Of a stretch of DNA of 64,000 bases, positions 49,423 to 63,321 are shown one piece after another (position 1 is the first letter of the stretch; each line of letters opens with the position of its first letter). The position numbers and the translations under genes are program-made. The notes under the pieces were generated by a model that was not told where the DNA came from, searched no databases, and saw nothing but the letters and a program-made list of their open reading frames with translations. The stretch is taken from positions 1,704,201 to 1,768,200 of the forward strand of contig PTEX01000145.1 of NCBI GenBank assembly GCA_003342815.1. Reading direction: 5' to 3'. Source of the stretch: Eudromia elegans. Taxonomy: Eukaryota > Chordata > Aves > Tinamiformes > Tinamidae.

Positions 49423-52400
49423 CTTTGCTAAGGACATTAGTCTTAATTTCTCAGGGAAATAAGGCTTTAGCTGCTCTTGCAGTCAATATGGCTCCTAAAC
49501 AAGGCAAAAAGAAAAGTGAAATTTCTTTTTTCTCCTTTATTCTTTGAAAAGTACTTCTAGTGGAGTAACAATTGAAAAAATTAAATACTATTAAAATTAT
49601 GTTTGTAGGTATTAACTTTTATACTTTTAACACAAACACTGAGTATATTTTCTTCTAAAATATGCTGGTGTCCTCAAATAGGTAGAATAGGTGGAATCTG
49701 AATCAACATAGCAGACTTTTTCTAATGTAAGTGTGAATGGCAAGGATTAGAACAAAATAAGTCAGATCAGTGCTTCATGTACTAGATTCATGTGCTAGGC
49801 ACACAATTAATGTACTAGGTGAACAAAATGTTATAACATAAAACCAATTTTACATAGCTTCCTCTATTCAAAAATACTTATTTTTACTCAAAACTTAAGC
49901 AACTGAAAGACTATGGTACATATATGCATAAATATTTGCGCTCTCCTCTACCACATGGACAAACTTAAAACAAAATAACTTGTATTTCCCTACTATTTGC
50001 AGTATTATCCCTAATCTCCCATGATTTTAAATGCCTTTTTTTTTTTTTTTTAAGTAAAAACAGAACTGGAAAACATGTTATTGATTTGCTAGTAAATTAT
50101 GTAAAAGTTTCTCTGTCTTGGTTTTGCAAAATGCTTCTTTAAAATGGGAATATTTTCCTCTGTCCCTGTCCTTGTCCTGACTACAAGTCAAAATGAGATT
50201 TTCTGTATACCCTGAGAAGAAAATTAGGACGGGAACACCACAAGGAGCCACAGGATGTTCTAGCAGGTCCCTTGGATCATTCTTTGTGATCTTGGTCACA
50301 AGAGGAAGGATAAACAAACGTCTAGAGTACACTTTGGCTTCAAGAGCCGAAATTTTGAGGATTTATCCCGCCTTACAAATTTGTCCTCTAAATTTGATTC
50401 TGGGCAGGACAGGGTCAAGTGTTAACTTCACAGAAAAAGGAGAACTTTCAATGGCAAAGAACTAATGGAATTAATGCAATTATTTACAGACTGCATAAAG
50501 AGTATGACACGGATACCAAGACAGTGCACAAGCCTGATGTTTCTGCCTGCTGCTAAACTAAACTATTGTTTCTTGCCTTCAAGTACAGCTAAAACCTCAG
50601 CTACTTCACTCATCAAAAAAAAACATCTGGAAAAGTTATGTCTCATGGTTTACTGATTTTTTTTTCCAGTGCAGTTCAAGTAGTTCAAGGAATGATTTGT
50701 ATTTCTATTAAACCAATCTTATGGCATCGGCTGGGATGAAATTCCATCACCATTTATCAAACTGAATAGCCCTCAAAATTGCTGCTGTTAATGCGATGAC
50801 TTGGCACACCAGACAATGTGAGTAAGGGTGACAGAGTCTGGCCTCTGAAGACTATCCTATAAAGAAGGTACATATAGACTAGGGACACATAGTCACATAG
50901 ATACATAGGACACATGAAGTAATAAAATGTTGTTTTTTAACAGAACCAAAGCATTACGGGTTCCGTGAGAAAAATCACCTTTCAATATCATTTAATTTTA
51001 TCTTTCATTGACATGATTGCAATGTCTTGCTAAAAAAGAAATGCCTAAAGAGACCTTTAGTCTATATGTGAATTATTTTAAAAAAAATATTTTGATGCAT
51101 CCAATAATGTCTTCTGGAGTTTTCTCTTTGCTTTGGAATGGCCAATCGCCTTCACAAGAGCCGGCAGTGACGGCAGTGGTGGTGTATGCGTGACTCTCCA
51201 CCTCATCGCTCGTGGAATTTCTTTTCATGTTTTGCACAAAAATGCAAGGGATGCTACTTTTCACCTCACTATTAAGCTCATCTGTTGACCAAATGAAAGT
51301 GAGCTTTAATACGACTTCCAAAGGAAAAACTTAATCGTACTCCTTTCGTACTTTCAGTGATCTGTAAGCAAGACTGTGTGCATTTTAGTTAATTTTATTT
51401 CTGTTCACTTTTTAACTTTTAACCTAGTCTGAGAAATAACTGAAGTTGAAGAGTTAGGATGATCTGAAACAAATGACTGATAAAAGGAGTCAGTAAATAC
51501 TTATTCTTTCTAAAATGTGACACTAATGAAACTTCAAGAGAAATGACACTTAAATAATTAAGTCAGTCTGTGTCCATCTTTCTGTGTCATCTTATGCAAA
51601 CTGTTTTTCAACAAGACTGGGAACAGCAAGAATTGGGTCTGTTTTGAAGCAAACAAACAATAGTGGAGAGGGAATAGGACAGAGAAAATGTGGACAGTTT
51701 GGCATTTCATTGATGTCTTAAGAATACAGAGAAAGATGCATACTTGATATAGATATGGACATTATATCTGGTAAGTGCATCCTGAAAAACTATATGTCAT
51801 AGAGAATAACATACTGATGCTCAAGATTTTTTCATGTTATATGCAAACTGCTTTTAAATATGATTCTATTGCAAGAAGTCTTTTAATATAAATATGGTTG
51901 AAAAGTAAAAAAGTGAAAAACTATCAGCCTATGTACAAAAAATGACATTTCTTTAAGCTACCAACTCCACACGTTCCTCAGTGGAATAAAACAGTCCACT
52001 TTCATTTATTTCCTTTTTAAGTGCCATCATACTTTTTTTCCCAAGAAAAGTACTTCCCTCTGGATATAAAAAAAACTTAGGTAAAAAGGATATGCACCTA
52101 CAGTGAAAATAAGGAGAGCTTTATAGTCACTTGCGAGTCAATAGTGCATTTGGGAGCCTGAAAGTACCTTTGTGAAGTGTGGTAAATCTACTTTAGGCCA
52201 CACAGCATGACTCTTATCTGCTAAATAAGCTGGAAAACATCACCTTTCTATATGATTTAACTGTACCTCTTCAGTATGATAAAAAAAATTTGTCTTTCCA
52301 ACTCTAAATTATCAGCCAGGCACTAGCTAATGATGGAATCTGAAGTGGCCATTATTGTAGGAACTTTCCTTCCTTTTTCTTTTTTTTTTATCATAATATG

Positions 52401-54024
52401 TTTCTGAATACTGAAATAATTATGGAGTTCAATGAAAGATACACAACCTAGCTCTCATACTTCATAGGTAAAACTGCATATCTCTGAGTTCTTAATTTCC
52501 TACTGCACATTATGTTGCATACACTTTAATTTAGTTTCAAGACTGTAGTTTTCCCTTTTCTACCAGAAGCAAGCGCATGAGACGTGCTCAAGTTAGTTGC
52601 AGGTTGTAGTCTTCCAAGTGCTGCAGTTGTTATGTGATTTAGTATTTAAGGTCATCTTTATACATGTATTTCAGAAAATTGAAATGTCAACTAAAACACC
52701 TTTAAATCCTAGCTGAAATTAGGTCTAAAACTACATGCTCTCTAGGCTTCAATGCAGCTGCTGTTTAAAAATCTTTCACTTTATGGCATAATTTGTCATT
52801 ACAGTTTTAGAGCAATTATTCTATTCAGAATGAGTATGAGAAAAGAAATCCTGTAAATTTCCTTGGTGGCACATAAAGAATTTTAGTGAAATAAAATCTC
52901 CAGAAAATACATGCTCAAAGATTATTAATTTTTACAAAATGCTTAGTTAATTAAAGAAAGTATCTTATTTTGTTGTCCTTTAACGTAAAACTCCACCAGC
53001 AGTCAAAACACTTAAAATGTTTCACTTGTGGAAATGCAATCTACATAGTGACTATGTCCACGTTAGTGAGCTGTTTATCCAAAAGAGATGGAATACCTTG
53101 ATCTTCAAGGACAATTTAAGCTATTAAAAGATGAAAAAAAATGAATAGTCTTATTGTTCAATGTAAGGATTTCTGAGAAGTCAGTACACAGAGAAGTATA
53201 AAATGAGATTTTGTATTTGATGGCTATTATGAAATTGCATTGGCTTGCTATTATATGACTAACATGTAAACCATAATCTAAAGTATCTGCTGTAACATAG
53301 TGTATTGTACTGTAACTCCATAATAAGCAAAAATGACAGAGAAGCAAAGTTGTCTGGCTGGAAGGCACCATTGGACTGTATTGGAATCCATTTACTACTT
53401 CAGTGGTCATGGAATGAGGATTTCGGGTTTTTTTTTACTTGTGAATAATTCAGTTTTGTTTTTAGAATATAGAGCAGAAATATTGAGAACAGATTCTGTT
53501 CTGAAAATACTGTAGTGCCTGAGAAAGATGTGTCCTTGAGTGGTTAAATTAATCATGACAACATGCCATTGAATCAGAAAAGCCGGATAACTTGGACTGA
53601 TGTTAATAATGAGCTTCAAGATGGAATTGCTAATGCCTATGCTCATTAAAAAATAGAGATTAAAACAGCCCAATTAATGCTCATGCATGAGATCAAAAAC
53701 CTCATAGTCTAAACAAACAGCAGTGGAAATTGTAATAAAAGATGTTTTGTTCTTGCTTAGAACTTGTTTCATATAATTGTGAAACAATAGATTATTTATT
53801 CTCCCCACTTTTTCAGTATTAAAGACAAGACTTACCTATTTCCTTGGAAACTTGTCTTACACAGCCTCAGATAATGTTCTGAGGCAAAATAAAACATCTG
53901 CAGTGGGATTCCCACGTGTCTGTAACATCAAAGTTCATCACAGATTAATGTATCCGTGTCGAACATTGCCTACAGAACAAGTTTTTAGCAGAATTTTCTA
54001 CTCTTGAAGGAAGTATACATACAG

Positions 54025-54475
54025 GAGAATCACTGAATGGCTGAGGTTGGAAGGGACCTCTCTGCTCCAGCAGGACACCTAGAGCTCGTGGCACAGGGTG
54101 GCATCCAGGCGGGTTTGGAAGATCTCCAGAGAAGGAGACTCCACAACCTCCCTGGGCAGCCTGGTCCAGAGCTCTGTCACCCTTACATGAAAGAAGTTCT
54201 TTCTCACATGGAGATGGATCTGCCTGTGAAACTTCCAGTTTGTACCCAATTTGTACTCACTACCTCTTGTCCTGTCACTGACCACCACCGAGAAGAGTTC
54301 TCCCTACATTCTCCCCCCTCAGGTACTTATACATATTGGTAAGATCCCTCTCAGCCTTCTCTTCTCCAGGCTAAACAGGCCCAGCTCTCTTAGTCTTTCC
54401 TGATCAGATAGATGCTCCAGTCCCTTAATCATCTTTCTCTTTCTACACTGGATCCTCTCTAGAAGGGTTGTCTTC
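54025..54475 (-). mobile_element. CR1 LINE 3' part, minus orientation
   Basis: The minus strand carries a longer 3' part of CR1. Frames at 54319-54531 ([20 protein letters not shown]) and 54079-54288 ([20 protein letters not shown]) are two consecutive pieces of the ORF2 C-terminus in different frames, so the ORF is frameshifted. The 3' UTR (AGAGGTCCCTTCCAACC) and a degraded TTCAGTGATTCTC tail lie at the left end. Compared with the copy at 22,635, about 30 bp of the 3' UTR (TAGAGATCATCCAGTCCAAC region) is missing. It is a dead, 5'-truncated intergenic copy. Confidence 0.94.
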
Positions 54476-57391
54476 CTATGTGTCTTACAAAGCATAGAAG
54501 GAAAAGTGAGATGCTGGGCATTTTTAGACATCTAAAAGGTAGGCATTTTGCCTTACCTGTGTGGTTACCTCTCTGGGCTAATGGAGAGAGTGGGATGAGT
54601 CCTTCCATATAGTACTAAAATAGGGAGCTTGCAATAACTTTGGTTGCCCATTATTTGCTGAAGAAGCCTGAGTAACTGTCCTAGATGAGTTCCCCAGCAG
54701 ATTCAGTTTGCAGATGAAAACACCTGCATGTCTACAGCTAAGCAAGGCAGCCAGGGACCTTCATATCTTCAGTGAAGAGCCTACAGAATTACTCAACACA
54801 TGATGATACAAGCAGTGATATAAGCATATTAATTTTGTCAGCTGAGGTGTTATTTACAGCCTTGTCAAGGACAAGAGGACAAGCATTTGCCAAGGATTAA
54901 AAATATCACTTAGAATTACTCTATTACTTATTTCCTGATTTACCACCGTTAGGGTTTATTATCTGCATTGTGGTAATGCCTACAGGCCTCAACGTTACAC
55001 AACAACTATATTGGATTAGTCATTAGTACATGACAAAAGGATCTAATTATATATTGATAATAACACAGGACTAAACAATCTGGACATCTGGATTGCAGGA
55101 TTAGGCAGCAGAGATCTTTTCTTGGATCTTTACTTACACAAAAATTCACTAACACCTTTCTTTTTTCCCATTCTGCTCCTCCTCTTTCATCTTTCAGCTA
55201 TAAGTGCTGGAGAGAAGTCTTGCACTAAGGACTCGTTCTCATATACTGAACAGCAATCATCTGGCCTCATTCATGAGGAAGCTCTTACAAATGTCCTAGA
55301 TCACTGCACCAAAAGAAGCATTGAAAAATACTGTGATGTATTCATAAGTCTGTTTATATAAGAAAGCAAAAAATAGGAGTTTCTTTTCCATTCTTTTTTA
55401 ATTATTTTTTTTAACTCATGGCAATACGTAGGTAGCTATGTAAAGCTCTAATTGAAGAGGAAAAAGATACCAGTTACCTTTCTAGCTAATCAGTGACATG
55501 AAAATAAGCTGGCTTCTTTTGCCAACATTCATGTTCATATGTAGTACCAACTTGATGCCCTGTAGCAAAGGCCCATTTCCCATTCATTCAATGATAAGGT
55601 CTCATTCATGGATTAAACTCCATGTATCATTAATATAAGTATCATTAATAGAATATAAAGGATTGTGAACAAAAATCTTCAAATTTGGGAGATAAATCTG
55701 TATTTAGGCATGCAAAATAAGTAAGCAAAGGAGAATGAGGAAACAACAAGAGAATAAGCCTGCAGCCTGCTGATGAGGGCTTGCTCCTGGTAAATCCTGC
55801 TGTCCTGGCCATTTACTGTTCTGCTCTTCTTGCATCCCTCTAGTCATTGCTTAATGCATTTTTATTTCCTTCACTACTTAAGCAGATATCCTTTTAGCAG
55901 ACCATTGAAGAGGATGACTTGATTATTTCCTAGAATTGAGAATGAAATAACAGAGAACTGGGGGAGGGTAAAGAGAAAAAGTTTGTTCTGTGGGGGATAA
56001 AAAGGCAAAGTAAGGACAGTTAAGGCAGTGACAGAAGGTTAGGAGAGCAGTGGTAGGGAGGGAAAAAAGCAGCAAACCCAGGGAACAAATGGCTGGACTA
56101 TATCAGTTAAGAAAGCTAACATTTTTTCCAAAAAAAGGAAAAGGACCTATTTTTTCTCTTTAATAGGTCTCCTAGGGGGTTGGATAGGAGTATCTGCAGC
56201 TTTCCTGTAGATTACGTTTCACTATAGGTAAAAAGACAATATTCAAAAAGTGCTTCAAAATCTAGCCTTTAGAACAATCCTTTGATTACAATGGCTTGGA
56301 AAGAAGGAATCTTCGTCCCAAACCTGTATGTTTCAGCTGTGATCCAATGGCTCTATAACAGATGGTTAGGTGTGATGAGTTATTATTCATATTATCTAGG
56401 AATATCTATATAACAATATCTAGTTGTTATTCCTATTATCTTCCTGTGAAGCTAAGTTGTATGTTTAACTATGTATAACTGAGTGAGAATATGTTAAGAC
56501 CAATTGAAGCTACTGCAATTATGCTATTTGTATTAAGATAGGATAACTTGGGCTTGATTTTACAGCCATAGGAGGAAATCATCAAAAAAGAATGCAAATA
56601 TAAGGAATCAACCAGCTTCAGGATACTTTGAATTCACATGTCAAGTGCTAAAATTGAGCATATAGCACAGACAGTGATTGAAACTTAACCATGTTTAACG
56701 TGAATAAATGTTAAGAAACATTTATGGGACAACATGATAGATGAATGACAAAAGGTAACAACATCGAAGATACACCATGTGATAGAATATGATTAGAGGT
56801 AGATAAACACACTTTTTTTTTTCAGATATCCTAAAATTGCAGCATTTCTGAGTTCTCTCGGTTAATCTGTGTCAGGCAAACACTTCTGTGTTAAATTATA
56901 TGATATACTATATGATATGATAGACAGATAACAAAGAGATATACAGATAATAAAGAAGACCTTAGCCTCACACTGATACTATTCTAAGCAAGAAAGACCA
57001 TAGCAGAACATGCTTGGAGGGTGAAATTTGAAATAAATATCATGCTTTTTTTTATACTGCTCTTTCAAGTTATTCCGTTATTTTCTCATTTCCTGGGGAC
57101 ATAAAAGACTGGTCTAAAGGAAAGGTCCGAAGCAAACGTGCAAGGTGTCTAGGAGAATCAGAAAAGAAAAAAAAGTGCAGATCAGAACATACTTTCAGAC
57201 TGCGAAGTCTGTCTAAAAGTCTTGGAAGCATTTGAGATTAGACTTAATTTTTCCAGGGTCGCATTTTTTTTTTCCATTTGAATAGAGTGTAATGTCATTT
57301 AAAAAAAAAAAAAAAAGAAGATTTTGTGTTTTCTACCTCCCATATGGCTTATGTCCTTCTTTAATGTCTTCTCTTGTTTTTCATTTTCAAG
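54476..57391. other. Sequence upstream of the hyaluronidase exon
   Basis: AT-rich non-coding DNA. An open frame at 55122-55361 (plus) has no recognised similarity. If the hyaluronidase gene has non-coding 5' exons, as mammalian relatives do, they may lie here or further left; none could be placed by eye. A pyrimidine-rich tract and TTTTCAAG acceptor end at 57391. Confidence 0.65.
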
Positions 57392-58338
57392 GAAACATTG
57401 TAGCATTTTTCCTACGTGCCATGGATGCCTGGGTCAAATGCACTGCAGTTTCGGTGCTGCTTGCTACGGTCTGCGGCCGGTTGCTGAAGCAGGCGAAGGC
57501 CCCTCTGCTCCCCCACAAGCCATTCATCGTTGTCTGGAACGCGCCCACCGAGCAGTGCAGGCTGCGGTACAAGGTGGACCTGGATCTCAGCATTTTTGAC
57601 ATTGCATCAAACATCAACGAGACCCTGAGTGGATCGAACGTGACAATCTTCTACCACACTCATCTGGGATACTATCCCTATTACTCGGATAATGGAGATC
57701 CCGTGAACGGAGGTGTGCCACAAAATGAAAGTCTTATCAAACACCTTAATAAAGCAAAGTCTGACATTGACTATTCCATACCCATGAAGAAATTCCAAGG
57801 GCTTGCAGTCATTGACTGGGAAAACTGGAGACCCCAGTGGGATAGGAACTGGGGCAATAAAACTATTTATAGAAACAAATCTCTTGAGATGGTTAGGCAG
57901 CGGCACCCTCAGTGGTCAGAGGACAAAATTAGGAAAGTAGCTAAAGAGGAATTTGAAAATGCTGGCAAGAGCTTTATGAACAACACTATCCTTCTGGCTG
58001 AGCATATGAGACCGAACGGTTTGTGGGGTTACTATCTTTACCCAGACTGCTACAATTACGATTACAAAGAACAACCGGAAACATACACAGGAAAATGCCC
58101 AGATATTGAATCTTCCCGTAATGATCTTCTGCTTTGGCTGTGGAAGGAAAGCACTGCTCTCTACCCATCTATATATCTGGATTATATATTGAAGTCAAGT
58201 CCAAATGCATTAAAATTTGTTCACTATCGAGTTAAGGAGGCAATACGTATTGCCTCAATTGCTAGAAAAGACTATGTTTTGCCTGTTTTTGTTTACTCCA
58301 GACCATTTTATGCCTATACTTTTCGTGTTTTAACAGAG
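57392..58338 (+). CDS. SPAM1/HYAL4-type hyaluronidase, first coding exon
   Basis: Family GH56 hyaluronidases cleave beta-1,4 N-acetylglucosaminide bonds of hyaluronan or chondroitin. The ATG at 57421 (GTGCCATGG, strong context) starts a 306-codon open frame ending at donor GTAAGC (58339). The acceptor TTTTCAAG ends at 57391, leaving 29 bases of 5' UTR. Residues 7-19 are a hydrophobic signal-peptide core. The catalytic motif IDWENWRPQW places Asp132 and Glu134 in the active site. WGYYLYPDC (Tyr205) and ALYPSIYL (Tyr248) match substrate-binding tyrosines of the family. Cys46, Cys210 and Cys226 fit conserved disulfide positions. Six N-glycosylation sequons start at Asn66, 73, 102, 146, 152 and 187. 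The last third of the catalytic domain (IVIWG) and the EGF-like end must be on later exons. It mixes HYAL4-like and SPAM1-like strings, so no one symbol is assigned. The frame also opens upstream at 57292, but that part is intronic. Confidence 0.93.
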
Positions 58339-60120
58339 GTAAGCAGAGACACCTCTTTATAAATCTACAGATTAGAGATAGCCTCCCACAAAAGATGCTT
58401 TCTAAAAGTTTTCTGTGCATAAAAATATTTATTTATATTTCTTATATAAGACTATCGCTCTAAAGAGAGTACAACAGTAGAAAACATTGCACCTTTCAAT
58501 AGGTAATTCTGCAGTGTTTTAATCTATTTCTATATTTTAATATATATTTGTGTATATTGTACATTTTTAATGGAACAATTTAGAAAGAAAGTGCAAAGAA
58601 ATTGTTTTCTTAAGTAACGCAATCCCATATTTTAATCTTTATGATAGTTTGTAGAATGTAGCTCACAAATTTTTGTGAAGTTTGAAACTAATTAGTATAA
58701 TAGAAGGATTATCTTTCATGAGAAAAGATCCTCCAGGCTTTTTGTTTCATTCTCCAAAGGGAAATTAATTCAGTATAGAAATAATCAAATAAAGTTGTCT
58801 GGCCTGAAGCACCTAACTCCTGCTTGGGGAGCACTGACCAGAGGTACAACACGATCAAATACCCTCATGAGCCAACATTTCATGCTAACACTTTGGAATC
58901 GTTTAAATCAGAAAATCAATTTTTTGAATGATAGAACATTCTCTCAACCAGTGACAGAGTACAATATAGAGAGAGTAGCCACAGTATTGGCGGTCAAGCT
59001 ATACTTATACAAAGGTCCAAATTCAGTTCAGCAGGTCACTAATTGCTTCAGCCTGGGGTGGGTGTAGGGATGTCGTGGTGCATCCCTGCCAAACTGCAAA
59101 GTGTTTCAAATCACTTCATGAAATTAAATGGAACAAAAAAAAAAGGCCTCATTATTAGCAACTGGGAACTCTTTGAAGCTGTTTTTTTGAGTGTGATGTG
59201 GGAAAAGAAGGGAAGCTGCAGGCTCTAGCTGCCTGAGAAACCAAGCAGGTTACAAGTAGGCAGAGCGAGATCCCAGTGAAGCCAAGGGGAGCCTCTGGGG
59301 TGGCAGCAGGAAGGATTTCACACAAAGAGCGCTTGTTTAAGAATTCAGAGCAGAAGGCCATGAAACAAACCAGTAGTCTGCAAATGTAGCCTAGATAGCA
59401 TGTTCTTCATCACATAAGTCAGTACCTTGATTAATATGAACATACCATGCAAGCTATGCAAACTGTCACCAATTGTGCGACAGTTCAAAACCTGGGGTGA
59501 TGTAGTGCTACTGTTTTATCTTAAGCAATTTTCTGAAAAGTACAGTGGCAATTTGAAATGATATTCCTCATAGGTTTTCAATTGTGTACAGCCATTTACT
59601 TCTGGATGCCTTAAAGATCATTTTACAACTCACCATAAGGAGAGATCCATGCACAGCCATAAATTTTTCCTTGGGTTATGCACCAATATGTATTTTCTAA
59701 TAGGGCCCAGTACTCAGTTCTGCAGACAGCCATGGAGACCGAGCTTGTCGTGTCTCCAGAGTATACATTCAGTCTGAGAGAACAGCTTGGGGACTGGTAG
59801 AAACTTACTGGGGGCGTTGGAGAACACTTTAAATAGCAACGAGCAGGAAATTGATGTTCCTGTTTTCTTTCATAGCCATGAAGCCATGAAGATATTTTAA
59901 GAATGCTTTCGTGCAGTCAGATTAGTAGACTAGACTGAAGTTCCCTATCTGAACCATGAAAAGCCTCCAAGTGAAGCTCACAAACCTACAAATGAGGTAT
60001 GAAATCCCAGAGTTCTGGAAATTATTTGCATTAATAAGACACTAAAAGCTGTCAGATGAGTGTAGTTGCATCCAAGCTAAATAATCATTGAAAAACTGGG
60101 ATAGTGGGCCAGATGGGATA

Positions 60121-60151
60121 CTATGTCAGAGCCATTTGAGCTCTGACATAG
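60121..60151. repeat. Inverted repeat, 12-bp perfect arms, 7-base loop
   Basis: CTATGTCAGAGC, loop CATTTGA, then GCTCTGACATAG. It is a tight perfect hairpin within the hyaluronidase intron. No run of T residues or known RNA family sequence accompanies it. Confidence 0.92.
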
Positions 60152-62608
60152 ACTGGGACAGGTCTGGACAGGAACTGCTCTTCTGCTCCCTTGAGTTGAT
60201 GAACCCATAGGTATATGACATGAAACATGCAGAAAATTCCATAGTGGAAACAATAAATTGAAACAGTCTTTGTGGGTCAGAACCCCTGAGGGAGACACAC
60301 AAGTTTCTCAGCATACCTGCAGAAAGACGGAAGGCACAGGCCCAAACCTCCTGCAATGCCTATGTCTGCTCTACCTTTTATCCCAACTGCACTTGGAAAT
60401 CGGGAGAATACTTCACAATGTATCTGAAACATTCATCCAAACCACTTATAAATAGTGATTTGGGATCTCAGCTGCTGTGACAGATTTCTGTATCTTAAAA
60501 ATGTGTGCAAACACTTTGCTGTCTGCAAATATATAGAAACTATCTTCTTAAACAACTCAGTAGTAACAACAGGGGAGGGGTAAATCACACAGAAGCATCC
60601 TGAATACGTGACTGAAGTCATTAATAAAGCAAGATGTCACCTAACAAATGATGAATAATGCATAGCAACTTTTTTCTTTCACTCACAGTCTTCTCTGAAG
60701 CCGGGGTGTGCATGAGTACAAAGGCCATTCCCTGCAATCAAACCAGCCCTCCACTAGCATTCCTGTATAAAGGAAAAATACACCTGAAACTAATGACGTT
60801 TCAAATGTGAAGGAAAGATTTAAGATTTTTTTTCCCCTTTCTGCAGCATGTGACTTGGACTGACTGTTCTGTTTCCTCTCATGCCCATATGCTGGAACAG
60901 CTTAGTTCACCTCCTATTTTTTTAGTGCACAGGGCAGTTACTTGGCTGACTTAAATATGGAGATGCACTGATCAGAAATGGAGCCTCCTTTTCTGTGTCA
61001 AGTCACCAGCTAGGATATAGCCCAGAATAATCTTGAGGCTCTTGGGTTGTTGTACCCTGCCCTGAAAAGCTGGGACAAGAAAAAGGCTTTGAAATGTTTA
61101 TCACTCCTAGAAATGCCAAGCACCTGCGTGGCAGCTGACCCCAAATTGTTTCTCTTTAACACATGAATGTCACATGCATGCCAGGGAGGTCTGATATGAA
61201 GAGGGAATTAGGATTTCCTATCCAGAAAAATGCCAATATGGCCATATATAAAATGATGTCTACTTTTTTTTTATAAACATTTATTTCTTGCATATGACTC
61301 CACAGGAATTAGAACCAGAGGCCAAGAATACCTGCTTGACAGTCTGTCTGCTTGCCTACTTCAATTTACATGGAAGAACCAGGCCAATGCTCGCCTGACT
61401 AGCACCAAAATGTGAGGAGGACTCTAGATCCAGCCCCGAAGGCAGGATCACTGCAAAAGAGCCATATGTGTCTAAGACCTCTCCTGGAGCTTACTGGAGG
61501 CTTCAGGGAGGCTCCTCCCTGTCTCGCTTCCAAGTTGCATCTCTCAGCAACTGTGGGAGACACCTACATTCCTTTCCCTCTCTTCCTTTCTTCCTTTTTA
61601 AAAAAATGCCCTTCTCACTGGTGTTTATTCAGGTGTATTGGTGTACAGACAGATTACAAGTTGGTATCCCTTTAGCCCTTTCCTCTGTTCAACCTATGTT
61701 GGGCATCCGGAAAAGATAAAGGAATTTCTAGACTAAAAAGAATGAGAGAACAAGAGAGTAAGTGAATGAGATGGTATAGCTTCACAGTCATAGGCTGTTC
61801 AGGGAAGATCCCTTCCATGCTAAAGGTTTTTTGAGTCAGTCATTTGATAAGAGACCTAACTATGCACAGAAATGACAGTAAGAAATCTGATTTCCTTCCT
61901 GCAGGAAAGTTTCTTAATTACTAAGTTGAATTAATCATAAACTTTAGACTTAAGTTCACACTTGTTTCTCTTACTCTCCTTTGAATCTTTCCATATATGG
62001 TACAGAATGAAAAGGCATCTGAAAGAAGAAACTCCTCTGAGGGCTGCCTATAACTTCATGATGAGGATAGCCCCCACATAGTGGAAGATGACTATATTTT
62101 ACACATGGGCAGAGAACTCAACCAATGTCTTTCTAGTTCTTCCTCTGCATGAAGATTTTCACCGCTAGACCTTCATATTAATGAACAAAAGAAGAGGAAA
62201 TGAAAATAGGAGGGAGAATGTTTAAATGATATTCCATATCATTTAGAAGGGATTTGCTGTTTTCTGTAGCCTCCAATACCTGGGCATCCTCTGAGCAGTC
62301 CTAGGGAAATGTGTCTTTCAATAAAAAGTTTTTGGTCCTGCTGAGAAAGATCCTGAGTATCTCAGTATTGACAAGGTAGTGATTCTAGCTGTGCACAAAA
62401 TTAAAGCATAGATGGTTAGGAGACCGCAGTTGTGCCAATATCACTCTGCCTATGGATACATATGGATGATTAGAGTGACTTTAAAGACTGTGTTCTTGGA
62501 TTAAAATATCTTAATTCCACATAAATCATGGAATCTGTTTCTAAAAATTACTCAAAGTAACAAAAGGACATTGTGGAAGCTGAGGGCATAGAGCTTGGAT
62601 TTTGCCGG

Positions 62609-62885
62609 ATAATAGAATAATAGGGCAGTTGGGGTTGGAAGTGACCTCTGTCTGGAGATCAACTCCAACTGCTTGTTCAAGAAAGGTCAGCTTCTTGAAC
62701 CCAGGTTGTCAAGACAATGTCTGTAGTATATCGGAGGATGGAGACGCCACAACACCTCTGGACAACCTGTTCAGACAATCTCATAATGAAAAAGTGTGTT
62801 CTTGTGTTCAAGTGGAATTTCACCTGTTTCAGGCTGTGCTCATTGTTTCTTGTTATGTCCATTTTCTCTTGGGCAAGAACTTTAC
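62609..62885 (-). mobile_element. CR1 LINE 3' fragment, old, minus orientation
   Basis: The plus strand shows the reverse complement of a CR1 3' end: TTGGGGTTGGAAGTGACCTC, then a GGAGATCAACTCCAACTGC block, then GAGACGCCACAACACCTCTG, then a TTCAAGTGGAATTTCACCTG block. No open frame remains and divergence is greater than in the other copies. It lies in the hyaluronidase intron, antisense to that gene. Confidence 0.85.
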
Positions 62886-63272
62886 CTGGTAAAGCATATT
62901 AATTACAAAATTTTTATTTTGTTTTTCCCAGCTCTTAGCTCAGTCCACAATGCCAGATATCTATCAATGACTGCTTTTGTTAATTTGTTAATGAGCTCTG
63001 AACTATGTTGGTAGACATCTAGAACCACAGTCCAGTCTTTGCACATGGATAATCTTTATAAAGTGCTTTGCAGATGAGAAAAGTTTGGAAAAAGCCTTTA
63101 TCAAGAGGTCAGGTTATATTTCACATTCTCTTAGCATTTGATATTTTGATCTTTAATTCATACTTTTTTTTTTTCTTTTTCCTATCAAATTAAGTCTCAT
63201 GGGGAAAAAAAGATCACCATTTCTCACATGAAAGTAACACCTGCAGCAGACTGCACTGTCCTTTCATAAGGA

Positions 63273-63321
63273 CACTGAACTATATACTTTTATAGAGCAC
63301 TGAACTATATACTTTTAAGAG
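63273..63321. repeat. Tandem duplication of a 24-25 bp unit
   Basis: CACTGAACTATATACTTTTA is present twice head to tail (63273 and 63298), followed by TAGAG in the first copy and AGAG in the second. It is a recent-looking slippage duplication in the hyaluronidase intron. Confidence 0.93.

Larger units (their letters stand above)
42601..54020. other. Intergenic, no gene recognised
   Basis: AT-rich DNA with simple repeats near 45.1, 45.6-45.8, 47.74 and 50.04 kb, and an inverted repeat at 49.35 kb. Open frames such as 42960-43355 plus, 44187-44492 plus, 46374-46712 plus, 47101-47487 plus and 53105-53410 minus show no family resemblance, and no exon-like splice context was found for them. Confidence 0.7.

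Noticed and set aside
57292..57420. Upstream in-frame extension of the hyaluronidase exon (MSFKKKKK start)
   Set aside because: It comes from an A-run and intron polypyrimidine tract. A good acceptor ends at 57391 and a signal peptide starts at 57421.
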